From JAWLHA01 sp041690535 (lineage in GTDB: Bacteria > Pseudomonadota > Gammaproteobacteria > Thiohalomonadales > Thiohalomonadaceae), in assembly GCA_041690535.1 (NCBI GenBank), contig JAWLHA010000032.1, positions 1 to 46,893 on the forward strand: a DNA stretch of 46,893 nt, written 5' to 3'. This document shows positions 1-8,598 of this stretch, piece by piece. The notes beneath the pieces were generated by a model. That model had not been told where the DNA came from. It saw nothing but the letters and a program-made list of their open reading frames with translations, and did not search any database. Position 1 is the first letter of the stretch. Each line of letters begins with the position of its first letter. Made by a program: the position numbers and the translations under genes.

Positions 1-122
1 AAGTCCTTGAAAGCAGGTACGCTGTGAATACATCCCTGTACGCTCGACGGCCGCGTCCATGCGGCCGACGACCTGCTTTCAAGGACTTACATCGCTCTTT
101 GGATAAGTATGCGTTTACCCTG
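1..122. mobile_element. MITE-1 copy A, cut by the window edge
   Basis: The long inner arms are perfectly inverted (AAGTCCTTGAAAGCAGGT at 1-18, its complement at about 71-88). Inside them lies a small CGGCCGC/GCGGCCG hairpin. The right end is the family terminus GTAAGTATGCGTTTACCCTG, seen here with small changes. The left terminus lies outside the window. Compared with the full 218-bp copy at 39998-40215, the central segment is deleted. The bases that follow (123-166) match 28335-28379 almost exactly, a separate short repeat. Confidence 0.85.
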
Positions 123-188
123 TCGCCAATCGCAGCCGGATTGCGCCGCAGGTGGCGGCGGCAGCGGGGGGAGGCCGGAACAGCCACT

Positions 189-821
189 TCAGCTGCGGAC
201 CTTGAACCAGCCGGTGAGACTCAGTCGCCGCCTGTTGGCCGGCAGGACCTCGTGGTAGTACTCCCCGCTGAGAAAAGTGACGAGCTTTCCCGCCGTCGGC
301 AGCACATCGAAGTACTCCTCCGGCTGCTCCCGGGTGTAGAACCGCAGGGCTCCGCCGTCTTCCACCTGCCATCCCTCGTTGAGATAGAAGACGCACGTTA
401 CCGTGCGCTCCTCCACTCCGCGGAAGCGGTCCAGGTGACGCTTGTAGAAGGCCCCGGGCGGATAGACGGCGAAGTGGGACTCCAGCTCGAAAAGCCCCAG
501 GTAGAGGCTGCGATTGATGCGTTGCCGCAGATCCTCCAAGGCGCTGAAGTAGACGGCTTGGCCGGGTGTGGGGTGGTCCGGGTCCACCCACATCACCTGG
601 TCGCTGCGGATCTCGGGGCGGATCCGACGTTGCTCGCCTCGACCCACCCCGGCGTGATGGAAGGTGCCCTGCTGCCAGGCGCCCAGGCACTCTTCCGTCA
701 GCGAGCGGACCGCCGCGGCGGGGAGGTAGTCCTCGACGATCGACCAGCCACAGTTGGCCAGCTCCTGGACAAGGGTTTCGTTGTTCGCGAACGGATCGAT
801 GGACTCAGCCGGTTGATACAT
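189..821 (-). CDS. 2OG-Fe(II) oxygenase, prolyl-hydroxylase-like
   Basis: This 210-residue protein carries the jelly-roll Fe(II)/2-oxoglutarate dioxygenase signature. HLD (His129, Asp131) and a distal His190 in YYHEV form the iron triad, and Arg199 in the RRLSLTGW segment is positioned to bind 2-oxoglutarate. The spacing and the sequence around HLDRF resemble SM-20/PHD-type prolyl hydroxylases, so hydroxylation of a protein or small-molecule side chain is expected; the substrate cannot be told. I chose ATG at 821 because a GGGGGTG Shine-Dalgarno lies 6 bases ahead; a GTG at 830 in the same frame is possible. The gene stands alone, divergent from the Mrp operon, with about 350 bp between them. 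Confidence 0.85.
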   Translation of the reverse strand: MYQPAESIDPFANNETLVQELANCGWSIVEDYLPAAAVRSLTEECLGAWQQGTFHHAGVGRGEQRRIRPEIRSDQVMWVDPDHPTPGQAVYFSALEDLRQRINRSLYLGLFELESHFAVYPPGAFYKRHLDRFRGVEERTVTCVFYLNEGWQVEDGGALRFYTREQPEEYFDVLPTAGKLVTFLSGEYYHEVLPANRRRLSLTGWFKVRS

Positions 822-830
822 GCCCTTCAC

Positions 831-1170
831 CCCCTTTGCATACTGGGGCGTTTCTAAGGCAAACCCGGCGGCAACGAAATTGAAAAAAACTGATGGAGAC
901 GATTCGAAATGGTGATCGAATTCCGCGCTCTGCCCACGTGACGATGTGCCTGCAGCTCACCGCAGCCGTCTCCCTACGCGCCCCAGCCTGACTCGGAAGC
1001 TCCTTAACCAAGATACAAGCGCATGGCCCGGTCGGTTTCCAGAGAGCGGGTGAGGCCGCCCACACTTTCAAGCCGCCCCCGCCGTGCACAGACGCTGTGC
1101 GCCGGTCTCGTTGGGCATGCCATATGCGCGCTAAACTTCGGAGAGCCCGTTCCGAAGGTCGCCCCATCCC
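831..1170. other. Intergenic region between divergent genes
   Basis: These 340 bp separate the leftward oxygenase gene from the rightward mrp operon and must hold both promoters. A small GCACA/TGTGC dyad is visible near 1085-1099. I see no convincing gene, terminator or mobile-element end here, and no clear -35/-10 pair. Confidence 0.4.
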
Positions 1171-3999
1171 ATGGAACCTGGTCACCACTGGTTGATGCTC
1201 CTTGCCGCCGCCGTGCTGCCGTTCGCCGCGGCGCCGCTGGCGCTGTATCTGGCGCGATGGCGGCGGGGCCTCGTGGCCTGGTTCGCCGGAGGGGTGGGGG
1301 TGGTGGTGTTCACCGCCTTGCTGACCCTGGCCCCTGCCGTGGTGGGGGGGGCGAGCGTTGCGCTGGACTGGCCGTGGATGCCTTCCCTGGGGTTGGAGTT
1401 CAGCCTGCGGCTCAACGGCCTCTCCCTGCTGTTTGCATTGCTGGTGGTGGGGATCGGGTTGCTCATCTTTGTCTACACCCACTACTACCTGCCGGCGGAC
1501 AAGCCTGCCGCACGGTTGTACGCGCTGTTGCTGCTGTTCATGGGTTCGATGCTGGGCATCGTGCTCTCGGGCAATCTGTTGCTTCTGCTGATGTTCTGGG
1601 AGTTGACCAGTGTCAGCTCCTTTCTGCTCATCGGCTTCGAGACTGCCCGTCCCGAGGCGCGGCAGGCGGCCCGCACCGCCCTCATCATCACCGCCGGAGG
1701 GGGACTGGCCCTCCTGGCGGGCATTCTGATGCTGGGGCAGATGGCGGGGGGCTACAGCGTCGAGCAGGTCCTCGGGGCGCGGGAAGTGATTCAGGCCCAC
1801 CCCCTCTACGTTCCGGCGCTGGTGCTCACTCTTCTGGGGGCGTTCACCAAGTCCGGGCAGGTGCCCTTTCACTTCTGGCTCCCCGAGGCGATGGTGGCGC
1901 CCACCCCCGTCAGCGCTTACCTCCACTCGGCGGCCATGGTGAAGGCGGGGGTCTACCTGCTGGCGCTGCTCTTTCCCGTGCTCTCGGGTACCGCCTGGTG
2001 GTTCTACCTAGTGGTGGGGACTGGCCTGACGACCCTGCTGTTCGCCGCCTATATCGCGCTCTTCAAACACGACCTCAAGGGGCTGCTGGCCTATTCGACC
2101 GTCAGCCACCTGGGGCTTGTCACGCTGCTGCTGGGCTTTGGCACCCCCCTGGGGGCGGTGGCAGGGATTTTCCATGTGATCAACCACGCCATCTTCAAGG
2201 CCTCGCTGTTCATGGCCGCCGGTATCATCGATCACGAGGCGGGAACCCGCGACATGCGCATCCTCAACGGATTGTGGAGATTCATGCCCTACACCGCGAC
2301 CCTGGCCATGATCTCGGCGGCGGCGATGGCGGGGGTACCCCTGTTCAACGGCTTTTTGAGCAAGGAGATGTTTTTCGCCGAGACGGTGCACCAGCAGTGG
2401 CTGGGGGCGCTCAACTGGCTGCTGCCGCTGGCCGCCACCGCCGCCGGGGCCTTTGCCGTGGCCTACTCGGTGCGGTTCATTCACGATGTCTTCTTCAACG
2501 GCAGCGGCGAGCACCTGCCCAAGCGGCCCCACGAACCCCCTCTGTGGATGAAGGCGCCGGTGGGCGTGCTCTCCACTCTCTGTCTGGTGGTAGGCATCTT
2601 TCCCGAGGCGACCGTGGCCCCCCTTCTCAAGGGCGCCGTGCAGGCGGTGCTGCAGGCCCCGCCGCCGGAGTACAGTCTCAGGGTTTGGCACGGCTTCACC
2701 TTGCCCATTACCATGAGTGTGCTCGCCATGGCCGGTGGGGTGCTGATCTATGCCGTTCGGCACCGGCTGTTCGCGCTTCACGACCTCTATCTCCCCGAGT
2801 ATTCCGCCACCGGCCTGTTCCGCCGCGGCACGGCCCTCCTCCTGGCGGGGGCAGGCGCCTTCACCCGCACCCTGGACAATGGGGCATTACACCGTTACGT
2901 GGCGGCCCTGCTGGTCACGGCGCTGGTGCTTGGGGGGAGCCCCATTCTGGACGGGCTGGTCCTGACGTTCCCCAGCCTGGAGGAGGTCGGAGCGGGGGCG
3001 GGGGTCACTGCGCTGCTGGTGGCCTCCGGCGCGCTCGCCACCGCGGCGATGCATCGCCATCGCCTGGTGGCGGTAGTCGCCCTCAGTCTGGTGGGGCTGG
3101 GGGTGGTGCTGGCCTTTGCAGGACTCTCCGCGCCCGATCTGGCCCTGACTCAAATGGCGGTGGAGATCGTCACCACGGTGCTGTTTCTGCTGGTGCTCTA
3201 TTTCCTGCCGCAACGCACCGCGGTGCGCGCCAGCCTTCGCCGCCGGGGGCTGGATGCGGGGCTCTCCCTGGGCGTTGGGGCGGTGGCGGCGGTGCTGGCA
3301 TGGGAGATGTTGAATCAGAACGGCGGCAGCGGGCTTTCCGACTATTTTCGGGCGCAAAGCCTCCCCGCGTCGGGCGCGGAAAACGTGGTCAACGCCATCC
3401 TCGTGGATTTCCGCGGCTTCGATACCCTCGGTGAGATCACGGTCCTGGCCGTGGCCGCGACCGCCACCTACGCCGCCCTGTACGGTTTGCGCCTGAACCT
3501 CGCCAGGGCCGATGAGCGGGGGAGGTCATGGTCGGCCGATCCCCACCCGTTGGTGCTCGCCATGACCACCCGCCCGCTGCTGCCACTGGCCATGATGGTG
3601 GCTGTCTACCTTTTTCTCAGGGGCCATCACCTGCCGGGCGGCGGTTTCGTGGCCGGGGTGATCACCAGTGCCGCCCTGATCCTGCAGTACCTCGCCAGCG
3701 GCGTCGGCTGGACACGGCAAAGACTCCGTCTCGAGTACTTCGATGTAATTGGTGGTGGCCTGCTGCTTGCGGTCCTGACGGGTGTCGGGGCGATGCTGGG
3801 GGGGCTTCCGTTCCTCACCTCCGGGGCGGCGCAGCTGCAGGTGCCCGGCCTCGGCAGCGTGAAGCTGTACAGCGCGATGGCCTTCGAGCTTGGGGTGTTT
3901 TGCGTGGTGGTGGGCACCGTGGTGTGTATCCTCTCCTGGCTGGGCAGGCTGAGTCTGGAACAGGCCGGGGCGGTTCTCCCCCGCCAGGAGGCGGAGTGA
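1171..3999 (+). CDS. mrpA: Mrp Na+/H+ antiporter subunit A fused to subunit B
   Basis: This 942-residue polytopic inner-membrane protein is the large subunit of the Mrp (Mnh/Pha) multisubunit cation/proton antiporter, which exports Na+ or K+ in exchange for protons. Residues 1 to about 770 are MrpA-like: a proton-pumping quinone oxidoreductase (NuoL/M-type) core with conserved LLMFWELTSVSSFLLIG and FHFWLPEAMVAPTPVSAYLHSA segments. The last 145 residues or so, from TTRPLLPLAMMVAVYLFLRGHHLPGGGF onward, form an MrpB domain. An A-B fusion is typical of group 2 Mrp operons. Its stop codon overlaps the mrpC start (TGATG), so the operon is translationally coupled. The start at 1171 has only a weak upstream AAGG; an in-frame ATG at 1195 is the alternative. 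Confidence 0.93.
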   Translation: MEPGHHWLMLLAAAVLPFAAAPLALYLARWRRGLVAWFAGGVGVVVFTALLTLAPAVVGGASVALDWPWMPSLGLEFSLRLNGLSLLFALLVVGIGLLIFVYTHYYLPADKPAARLYALLLLFMGSMLGIVLSGNLLLLLMFWELTSVSSFLLIGFETARPEARQAARTALIITAGGGLALLAGILMLGQMAGGYSVEQVLGAREVIQAHPLYVPALVLTLLGAFTKSGQVPFHFWLPEAMVAPTPVSAYLHSAAMVKAGVYLLALLFPVLSGTAWWFYLVVGTGLTTLLFAAYIALFKHDLKGLLAYSTVSHLGLVTLLLGFGTPLGAVAGIFHVINHAIFKASLFMAAGIIDHEAGTRDMRILNGLWRFMPYTATLAMISAAAMAGVPLFNGFLSKEMFFAETVHQQWLGALNWLLPLAATAAGAFAVAYSVRFIHDVFFNGSGEHLPKRPHEPPLWMKAPVGVLSTLCLVVGIFPEATVAPLLKGAVQAVLQAPPPEYSLRVWHGFTLPITMSVLAMAGGVLIYAVRHRLFALHDLYLPEYSATGLFRRGTALLLAGAGAFTRTLDNGALHRYVAALLVTALVLGGSPILDGLVLTFPSLEEVGAGAGVTALLVASGALATAAMHRHRLVAVVALSLVGLGVVLAFAGLSAPDLALTQMAVEIVTTVLFLLVLYFLPQRTAVRASLRRRGLDAGLSLGVGAVAAVLAWEMLNQNGGSGLSDYFRAQSLPASGAENVVNAILVDFRGFDTLGEITVLAVAATATYAALYGLRLNLARADERGRSWSADPHPLVLAMTTRPLLPLAMMVAVYLFLRGHHLPGGGFVAGVITSAALILQYLASGVGWTRQRLRLEYFDVIGGGLLLAVLTGVGAMLGGLPFLTSGAAQLQVPGLGSVKLYSAMAFELGVFCVVVGTVVCILSWLGRLSLEQAGAVLPRQEAE

Positions 4000-4331
4000 T
4001 GGCGCTGTTACTGGCCGGGGTGATCGGCATCATGGTGGCCTGCAGCGCCTACTTGTTACTGCGGGGCGAGAGTTTCCCCGTGGTCCTCGGGCTGACACTG
4101 CTCTCTTACGCCGCCAACCTCTTCCTGTTCGCCTCCGGAGGGCTCGCCCTGGGGGGCGCGCCCATCATCGGAGCCCCGGGGGCTGGGGAGGTTGATCCTC
4201 TGCCACAGGCGCTCGTGTTGACGGCCATCGTCATCGGTTTTGGCATGATCGCCTTTGTGCTGGCGCTCGTCCTCAGGGCGCGGGGCGATCTGGGCAGCGA
4301 TCGCATCTCCGAAGGGCAGGGACGTGAATGA
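3999..4331 (+). CDS. mrpC: Mrp antiporter subunit C (NuoK-like)
   Basis: The 110-residue product has three predicted membrane helices and the subunit C/NuoK pattern: VACSAYLLLRGESFPVVLGL at the start, PLPQALVLTAIVIGF in the third helix. The Glu in the first cytoplasmic loop (RGESF) and the DPLPQALVLTAIVIG segment are characteristic. The ATG at 3999 overlaps the mrpA stop by one base, and the 3' end overlaps mrpD by eight bases. It acts as a structural and proton-path subunit of the membrane complex. Confidence 0.92.
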   Translation: MALLLAGVIGIMVACSAYLLLRGESFPVVLGLTLLSYAANLFLFASGGLALGGAPIIGAPGAGEVDPLPQALVLTAIVIGFGMIAFVLALVLRARGDLGSDRISEGQGRE

Positions 4332-5829
4332 CCCCCTGGTGATCGCCCCCATTCTCATCCCGCTATTCGCCGGCGCACTGCTCCTGCTCGCGGGACCCGG
4401 GATGCGGCGGCAACGGGCCATTGCCGGGGCGGCGGTGGCGGCGCTGCTCGCAGTCGTCCTGCTCTTGTTCGCCGATGCCGCAGGCGGCGCCGTCGCCAGC
4501 TACCGTCTCGGCGACTGGCCTGCTCCCTACGGCATCGTGCTGGTGCTCGATCGCCTGAGCGCCCTCATGCTCCTGCTGACCGCCGTGCTGGCCATCGCGG
4601 CACTCGCTTACGCCTGTGCCGGCGGCGATGCGCAGGGACGCCACTTCCATGCCCTGTTCCAGTTTCAGCTGGTGGGGCTGAACGGGGCGTTCCTGACTGG
4701 TGATCTGTTTAACCTGTTTGTCTTTTTCGAGCTGCTCCTGCTTGCCTCCTATGCCCTTCTGCTCCATGGGGGCGGGGCGGCTCGTACCCGCGGCGCCCTG
4801 GTGTACGTGGTCCTCAACCTGGCAGGATCATCGCTGTTTCTGCTGGGGGTGGCGCTTATCTACGCGGCGCTCGGCACCCTCAATCTCGCGGATCTCACCC
4901 GCGTTCTCTCCGGGGCGGAAGCGGGGGCCCACGGGCTGGTGCGCGCGGGGGCGCTGCTGCTGTTGCTGGTATTCGCCCTGAAAGCCGCCGTGCTGCCCCT
5001 CCATTTCTGGCTTCCGCGGGCCTACGGGCGCGCGGCGGCACCCGTTGCGGCGCTGTTCGTGATCATGACCAAGGTGGGGGTTTACGCCATCCTGCGGCTC
5101 TTTGGCATGGTGCTGGCCGAGCCCGGCGGCGCGGCCGGACCCGTTGCCGGGCCGTGGCTCTTTCCCGCCGCTCTCCTGACCCTCTTCGCGGGTGCCTTGG
5201 GATTGCTGGCCAGCCGGGGGCTTCGCGAGGCGGTCGCCTACCTCGTGATCGTCTCCGTGGGTACCCTTCTGGTCGGGGTGGTCGGCTTCTCCGAGGCGGG
5301 GATGGCCGCGGCCCTCTATTACCTCGTCCACACGACCCTCCTCACCGCCGGGCTCTTCCTGCTGGCGGATCTCATCGCAGGGCAGCGGGGTGGGGACGCC
5401 TTGCAACCCGGTCCCGCAGTGCGCCAATCGCGCCTGCTGGGTATCGCCTATCTGCTCGGGGCGATGGCCATCGCGGGAATGCCCCCGCTCAGCGGATTTG
5501 CGGCGAAGGTGTTGATCCTCTCGGCGGTGACCGCTCCGGCAGTCGCTCCCTGGGCATGGGGCGCCATTTTACTGAGCAGTCTGCTGGTGATCATCGCCCT
5601 CAGCCGGGTGGGGACCCTGCTGTTCTGGCATCATTCCGCCGGACGCAGGGGCGGGCGGGCAGGCGCATTGACGCTCATCCCCACGCTGTCGCTATTAGCT
5701 GCGGGGCCGCTGCTGGTGCTGTTCGGTGAGTCGGTCTCCGGGTATACCCAAACGGCGGCCCGCCAGCTCATCGCGCCACTCGACTACATGCAGGCCGTAC
5801 TCGGTCCGGCCCGGGAGAGCGCACCATGA
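4324..5829 (+). CDS. mrpD: Mrp antiporter subunit D (NuoN/M-like)
   Basis: This roughly 501-residue protein has about 14 hydrophobic segments and the proton-translocating NuoM/N-type core. FVFFELLLLASYALLL carries the conserved helix-5 glutamate, and LKAAVLPLHFWLPRAYGRAAAPVAALF is the classic lysine/histidine-bearing segment. I chose GTG at 4324 because it gives the usual N-terminus (V/M-NDPLVIAPILIPL) and overlaps mrpC; the ATG at 4328 is in another frame. The stop overlaps mrpE by four bases (ATGA). With MrpA it forms the antiporter proton path. Confidence 0.93.
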   Translation: MNDPLVIAPILIPLFAGALLLLAGPGMRRQRAIAGAAVAALLAVVLLLFADAAGGAVASYRLGDWPAPYGIVLVLDRLSALMLLLTAVLAIAALAYACAGGDAQGRHFHALFQFQLVGLNGAFLTGDLFNLFVFFELLLLASYALLLHGGGAARTRGALVYVVLNLAGSSLFLLGVALIYAALGTLNLADLTRVLSGAEAGAHGLVRAGALLLLLVFALKAAVLPLHFWLPRAYGRAAAPVAALFVIMTKVGVYAILRLFGMVLAEPGGAAGPVAGPWLFPAALLTLFAGALGLLASRGLREAVAYLVIVSVGTLLVGVVGFSEAGMAAALYYLVHTTLLTAGLFLLADLIAGQRGGDALQPGPAVRQSRLLGIAYLLGAMAIAGMPPLSGFAAKVLILSAVTAPAVAPWAWGAILLSSLLVIIALSRVGTLLFWHHSAGRRGGRAGALTLIPTLSLLAAGPLLVLFGESVSGYTQTAARQLIAPLDYMQAVLGPARESAP

Positions 5830-6320
5830 TCTGGTTACACCGCCTCTTTCCCCACCCGCTGTTCAGTTTGAGCCTGCTCGTGGTGTGGTTGGCCCTGGTG
5901 AATTCGCTCTCCCCGGGCGAAATAATCCTGGGAGCGCTGTTGGCGGTAGCGTTGCCCCGACTCACATCCCCCTTCTGGCCGGAGCACTTGCGTATGCGCA
6001 GGGCCGGACGGTTAGTGGCGTACGCGGTGGTGGTGCTGTGGGATATCATCCTCGCCAATTTGGCCGTGGCCCGGCTCATCCTGGGGCCGACACGCAACCT
6101 GCGACCGCGCTTCGTGATCCTCCCGCTGGAGCTGGAGCAACCCGTTGCGGTGGCGCTCTTGGCCAATACGATCTCGCTCACTCCGGGCACCGTCTCCGCC
6201 GACCTCAGCCGGGATGGCCGCCTGCTCCTGCTGCACTGCCTTGACGTCGATGACGAGCAGCAGCTGATCGAGCGCATCAAGGCGCGCTACGAGCGCCGCT
6301 TGCTGGAGGTCTTCCCGTGA
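5826..6320 (+). CDS. mrpE: Mrp antiporter subunit E
   Basis: The 164-residue protein has two or three N-terminal membrane helices and a soluble C-terminal part with the family pattern NTISLTPGTVSADLSRDGRLLLLHCLDV. MrpE subunits are needed for assembly and full activity of the antiporter. The start ATG overlaps the mrpD stop (ATGA), and the stop overlaps the GTG start of mrpF, continuing the unbroken coupling through the operon. Confidence 0.92.
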   Translation: MIWLHRLFPHPLFSLSLLVVWLALVNSLSPGEIILGALLAVALPRLTSPFWPEHLRMRRAGRLVAYAVVVLWDIILANLAVARLILGPTRNLRPRFVILPLELEQPVAVALLANTISLTPGTVSADLSRDGRLLLLHCLDVDDEQQLIERIKARYERRLLEVFP

Positions 6321-6586
6321 TTGCACTGGCCGTGTGGTGCGGCAGCGGACTGGTGTTGTTGGCCCAGCTGATGAATCTGTGGCGCTTGTTGCGGGGCCCG
6401 TCGCTCCCCGATCGCATACTCGCCCTCGACACGCTGTTCATCAACACCATCGCCCTGCTGATTCTCTTCGGCATCGCACGTGGCACGAGCCTCTATTTCG
6501 AAACGGCGCTGGTGATCGCCCTCACCGGGTTCATCACCACGGTCGCGCTCTGCAAGTACCTCCTGCGCGGCGACATCATCGAATAG
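6317..6586 (+). CDS. mrpF: Mrp antiporter subunit F
   Basis: The 89-residue product has three membrane helices and the conserved RLLRGPSLPDRILALDTL loop of MrpF/PhaF, followed by FETALVIALTGFITTVALCKYLLRGDIIE. The start is GTG at 6317, overlapping the TGA of mrpE by two bases. It is a small structural subunit of the antiporter membrane complex. Confidence 0.92.
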   Translation: MIALAVWCGSGLVLLAQLMNLWRLLRGPSLPDRILALDTLFINTIALLILFGIARGTSLYFETALVIALTGFITTVALCKYLLRGDIIE

Positions 6587-6594
6587 GAGATGCA

Positions 6595-6954
6595 ATGATT
6601 TTCGAAGCGGCAGTTGCCCTTCTCATTCTCATCGGGGCGGTGTTCACGTTCATCGGCTCCCTCGGGATCCTTCGTCTGCCCGATTTCTTCACCCGGCTGC
6701 ACGGGCCCACCAAGGCCACTACCCTCGGGGTCGGCAGCACCCTGCTCGGTTCGATGGTCTATTTCACGGGCGCCACCGGGGAGTTCAGCATCCATGAAGT
6801 GCTGATTACCCTCTTTCTGATGATGACGGCCCCCCTCAGCGCTCACATGTTGGCCAAGGCCGGGCTGCATCACCGCTTGCCCTCCATCGCCGTGCCACCG
6901 GAGAAGGTCCCCTCGGAGGAACAGCGGCCTGTCGACCCGGGTCCCAATGAGTGA
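6595..6954 (+). CDS. mrpG: Mrp antiporter subunit G
   Basis: The 119-residue product has three membrane helices, with FIGSLGILRLPDFFTRLHGPTKATTLGVG as the family signature and a hydrophilic C-terminal tail of about 25 residues. A good Shine-Dalgarno (AGGAG at 6586-6590) lies just ahead of the ATG at 6595, eight bases after mrpF. It closes the operon. The MITE-1 element at 6971-7136 has inserted 16 bp beyond its stop codon, where transcript ends and terminators would be expected. Confidence 0.92.
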   Translation: MIFEAAVALLILIGAVFTFIGSLGILRLPDFFTRLHGPTKATTLGVGSTLLGSMVYFTGATGEFSIHEVLITLFLMMTAPLSAHMLAKAGLHHRLPSIAVPPEKVPSEEQRPVDPGPNE

Positions 6955-6970
6955 TTCCTGGCCCGCCACC

Positions 6971-7136
6971 CAGGGTGAACGCATACTTACGTCACGGCCG
7001 TGCTGTGAGCGATGTAAGTCCTTGAAAGCAGGTACGCTGTGAATACATCCGTGTACGCTCGACGGCCGCGTCCATGCGGCCGACGACCTGCTTTCAAGGA
7101 CTTACATCGCTCTTAGGTAAGTGTGCGTTTACCCTG
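6971..7136. mobile_element. MITE-1 copy B with 10-bp target duplication
   Basis: This 166-bp non-coding element has terminal inverted repeats (CAGGGTGAACGCATACTTAC left, the complement of CAGGGTAAACGCACACTTAC right). Inner inverted arms carry GTAAGTCCTTGAAAGCAGGT. It is flanked by a perfect direct repeat GCCCGCCACC at 6961-6970 and 7137-7146, the mark of transposition. The centre is shorter than in the 218-bp copy, so it is an internal-deletion form. Confidence 0.93.
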
Positions 7137-7292
7137 GCCCGCCACCGAGTGCACGCCCGCATCTGAGTCCGGATGGAGTAGAATGGAACCCGGCGATCGG
7201 CGGCATCGGCAGTAGCCACGGCGTCCCCGGATTCCGCCGTTGGTTCATCCGGGCCCGGGCCACATCATGGGGGGAGTGCGGCTTCTGCGGAA

Positions 7293-7367
7293 GTAACTAT
7301 TCAGCCGTTCCACCGACCAGTCGCCTCTCCCCCGTAGGAGCCCGGGCTGTTGGGTCTGAATAGTTAC
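7293..7367. mobile_element. MITE-2, short 75-bp copy with 8-bp target duplication
   Basis: The ends GTAACTATTCAG and CTGAATAGTTAC are perfectly inverted. CTGCGGAA stands directly on both sides (7285-7292 and 7368-7375), an 8-bp target duplication. The interior has no reading frame. The right duplication reaches to 10 bp before the marC-like start codon and supplies part of its Shine-Dalgarno region (GGAAGAGG). The element therefore sits between that gene and its original upstream sequence. Confidence 0.9.
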
Positions 7368-7385
7368 CTGCGGAAGAGGTGAGTC

Positions 7386-8015
7386 GTGGATTGGGGTGAG
7401 TACATCAAATACTTCGCCGGGTTGCTTGCCATCGTCAATCCCATCGGCAGCATTCCGGTCTTTATCAGCCTTACTGCCGATCAGTCCAGGCGTCAGCGAC
7501 GGCGCTCGGCGGCGGTCGCTTCCGCCTCCGTCGTGGCGGTGCTGTTTGTCAGCCTGATCACGGGTGAGGCGGTGCTGAACTTCTTCAGCATCAGCGTTGA
7601 CTCGTTCCGCGTGGGGGGCGGGATCCTCATTCTGCTCATCGCCATCTCCATGCTCCACGCGCAGATGAGCCCCGCCAAGCAGACCGAGGAGGAGATCGAG
7701 GATGCCGCTGCGAAGGACTCGGTCGCCGTGGTCCCGTTGGGCATTCCCCTGCTGGCCGGTCCCGGCGCGATCAGCACTGTGATCCTCTACGCACACCGCG
7801 ACGCCGGGTGGGAGCACTATCTCATCCTGACCGGAGAGATCGTTCTGGTCGCCGCCATCGTCTGGCTCGCCCTCCGTGCCGCGCCGACCCTCGCCGGGAT
7901 GCTGGGGCGGACCGGAATCAACGTCATCACGCGGCTGATGGGGCTCATCATGGCTGCCATCGGTGTGGAGTTCATGACCAACGGCCTGAAGCAGCTTCTT
8001 CCCGGTCTTGGCTGA
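7386..8015 (+). CDS. MarC family (UPF0056) membrane protein
   Basis: The 209-residue protein has six predicted membrane helices and the MarC signature: FAGLLAIVNPIGSIPVFISLT at the start, then VVPLGIPLLAGPGAISTVI in the middle. MarC proteins are inner-membrane proteins of unknown transport function; the old link to multiple antibiotic resistance is not supported by later work. The start is GTG at 7386, preceded by GAAGAGGTGAG. The gene is monocistronic. Its immediate upstream region has been replaced by a 75-bp MITE-2, so its expression may be driven from, or disturbed by, the element. Confidence 0.9.
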   Translation: MDWGEYIKYFAGLLAIVNPIGSIPVFISLTADQSRRQRRRSAAVASASVVAVLFVSLITGEAVLNFFSISVDSFRVGGGILILLIAISMLHAQMSPAKQTEEEIEDAAAKDSVAVVPLGIPLLAGPGAISTVILYAHRDAGWEHYLILTGEIVLVAAIVWLALRAAPTLAGMLGRTGINVITRLMGLIMAAIGVEFMTNGLKQLLPGLG

Positions 8016-8167
8016 GCCGCAGTACGCTCCCCGATTCACCTTCCGCGTCGTAACTATTGTGGGCGGTCTTTCTGTGTCCGTTCGGTACCACAGGCGCGGT
8101 GCTGAGGTGTTGGCCCCAAGGGACTGGAGCTGGAGAAGCTGCGCCGCGGGACGGGCTGGTAAGCCCG

Positions 8168-8503
8168 TTACTCCCAAGGCCAGCGGCCGGTCATCTCCAC
8201 TTCCAGGGTGACGCTGAGGAAGGTCCGGACGAGCACGATGGCAGCGAGGACGCCGACGCTGTAGAACGTAGACTCTACGGCCACGGTGTTGATGATGTCC
8301 CCGGCAACCAGGAATTCCAGCCCAAGCAGAATTCCCCGCCCCAGCCGGACCCGGTACTGCTGGAAAATACCCTCGCCGGAGCGACTGAACGCGTGCAGCC
8401 CGGCGAGGAGGGTGGCGTGGATCGCCCCAGCCACAATTACCGCCGTGCCAGCCAGTTCAAGTCCCAACGCGGCGTATTCGATGATCCAGCGTGTGCTCTC
8501 CAC
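8168..8503 (-). CDS. DUF1622 small membrane protein
   Basis: The 111-residue product has three hydrophobic segments and the DUF1622 pattern: YAALGLELAGTAVIVAGAI, then RLGRGILLGLEFLVAGDIINTV, ending in VRTFLSVTLEVEMTGRWPW. Function is unknown; members are inner-membrane proteins. I place the start at GTG 8503, after GGAGC, because conserved sequence begins there. The frame stays open to 8689, and that 62-codon extension runs into the MITE-1 relic, including a Met-Gln-Glu-Gln-Ser start inside the element. Element-driven N-terminal extension is therefore possible but unproven. Confidence 0.8.
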   Translation of the reverse strand: MESTRWIIEYAALGLELAGTAVIVAGAIHATLLAGLHAFSRSGEGIFQQYRVRLGRGILLGLEFLVAGDIINTVAVESTFYSVGVLAAIVLVRTFLSVTLEVEMTGRWPWE

Positions 8504-8598
8504 GGCTCCGCTCCATGTCGACGCATGCACTGGCGAGTGTAGAGACTCGTCCCCACTTTCGCAGGCGGCGCGCGCGGTCGGCGAGTTTCCTGCTGCAT

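Noticed and set aside
1023..3434. An 803-codon frame overlapping mrpA
   Set aside because: It is a GC-rich shadow of mrpA, full of Gly, Arg and Pro and without membrane helices or family motifs.
8050..8062. A lone GTAACTATT resembling a MITE-2 end
   Set aside because: No matching inverted end or 8-bp duplication lies within reach, so it is probably chance.
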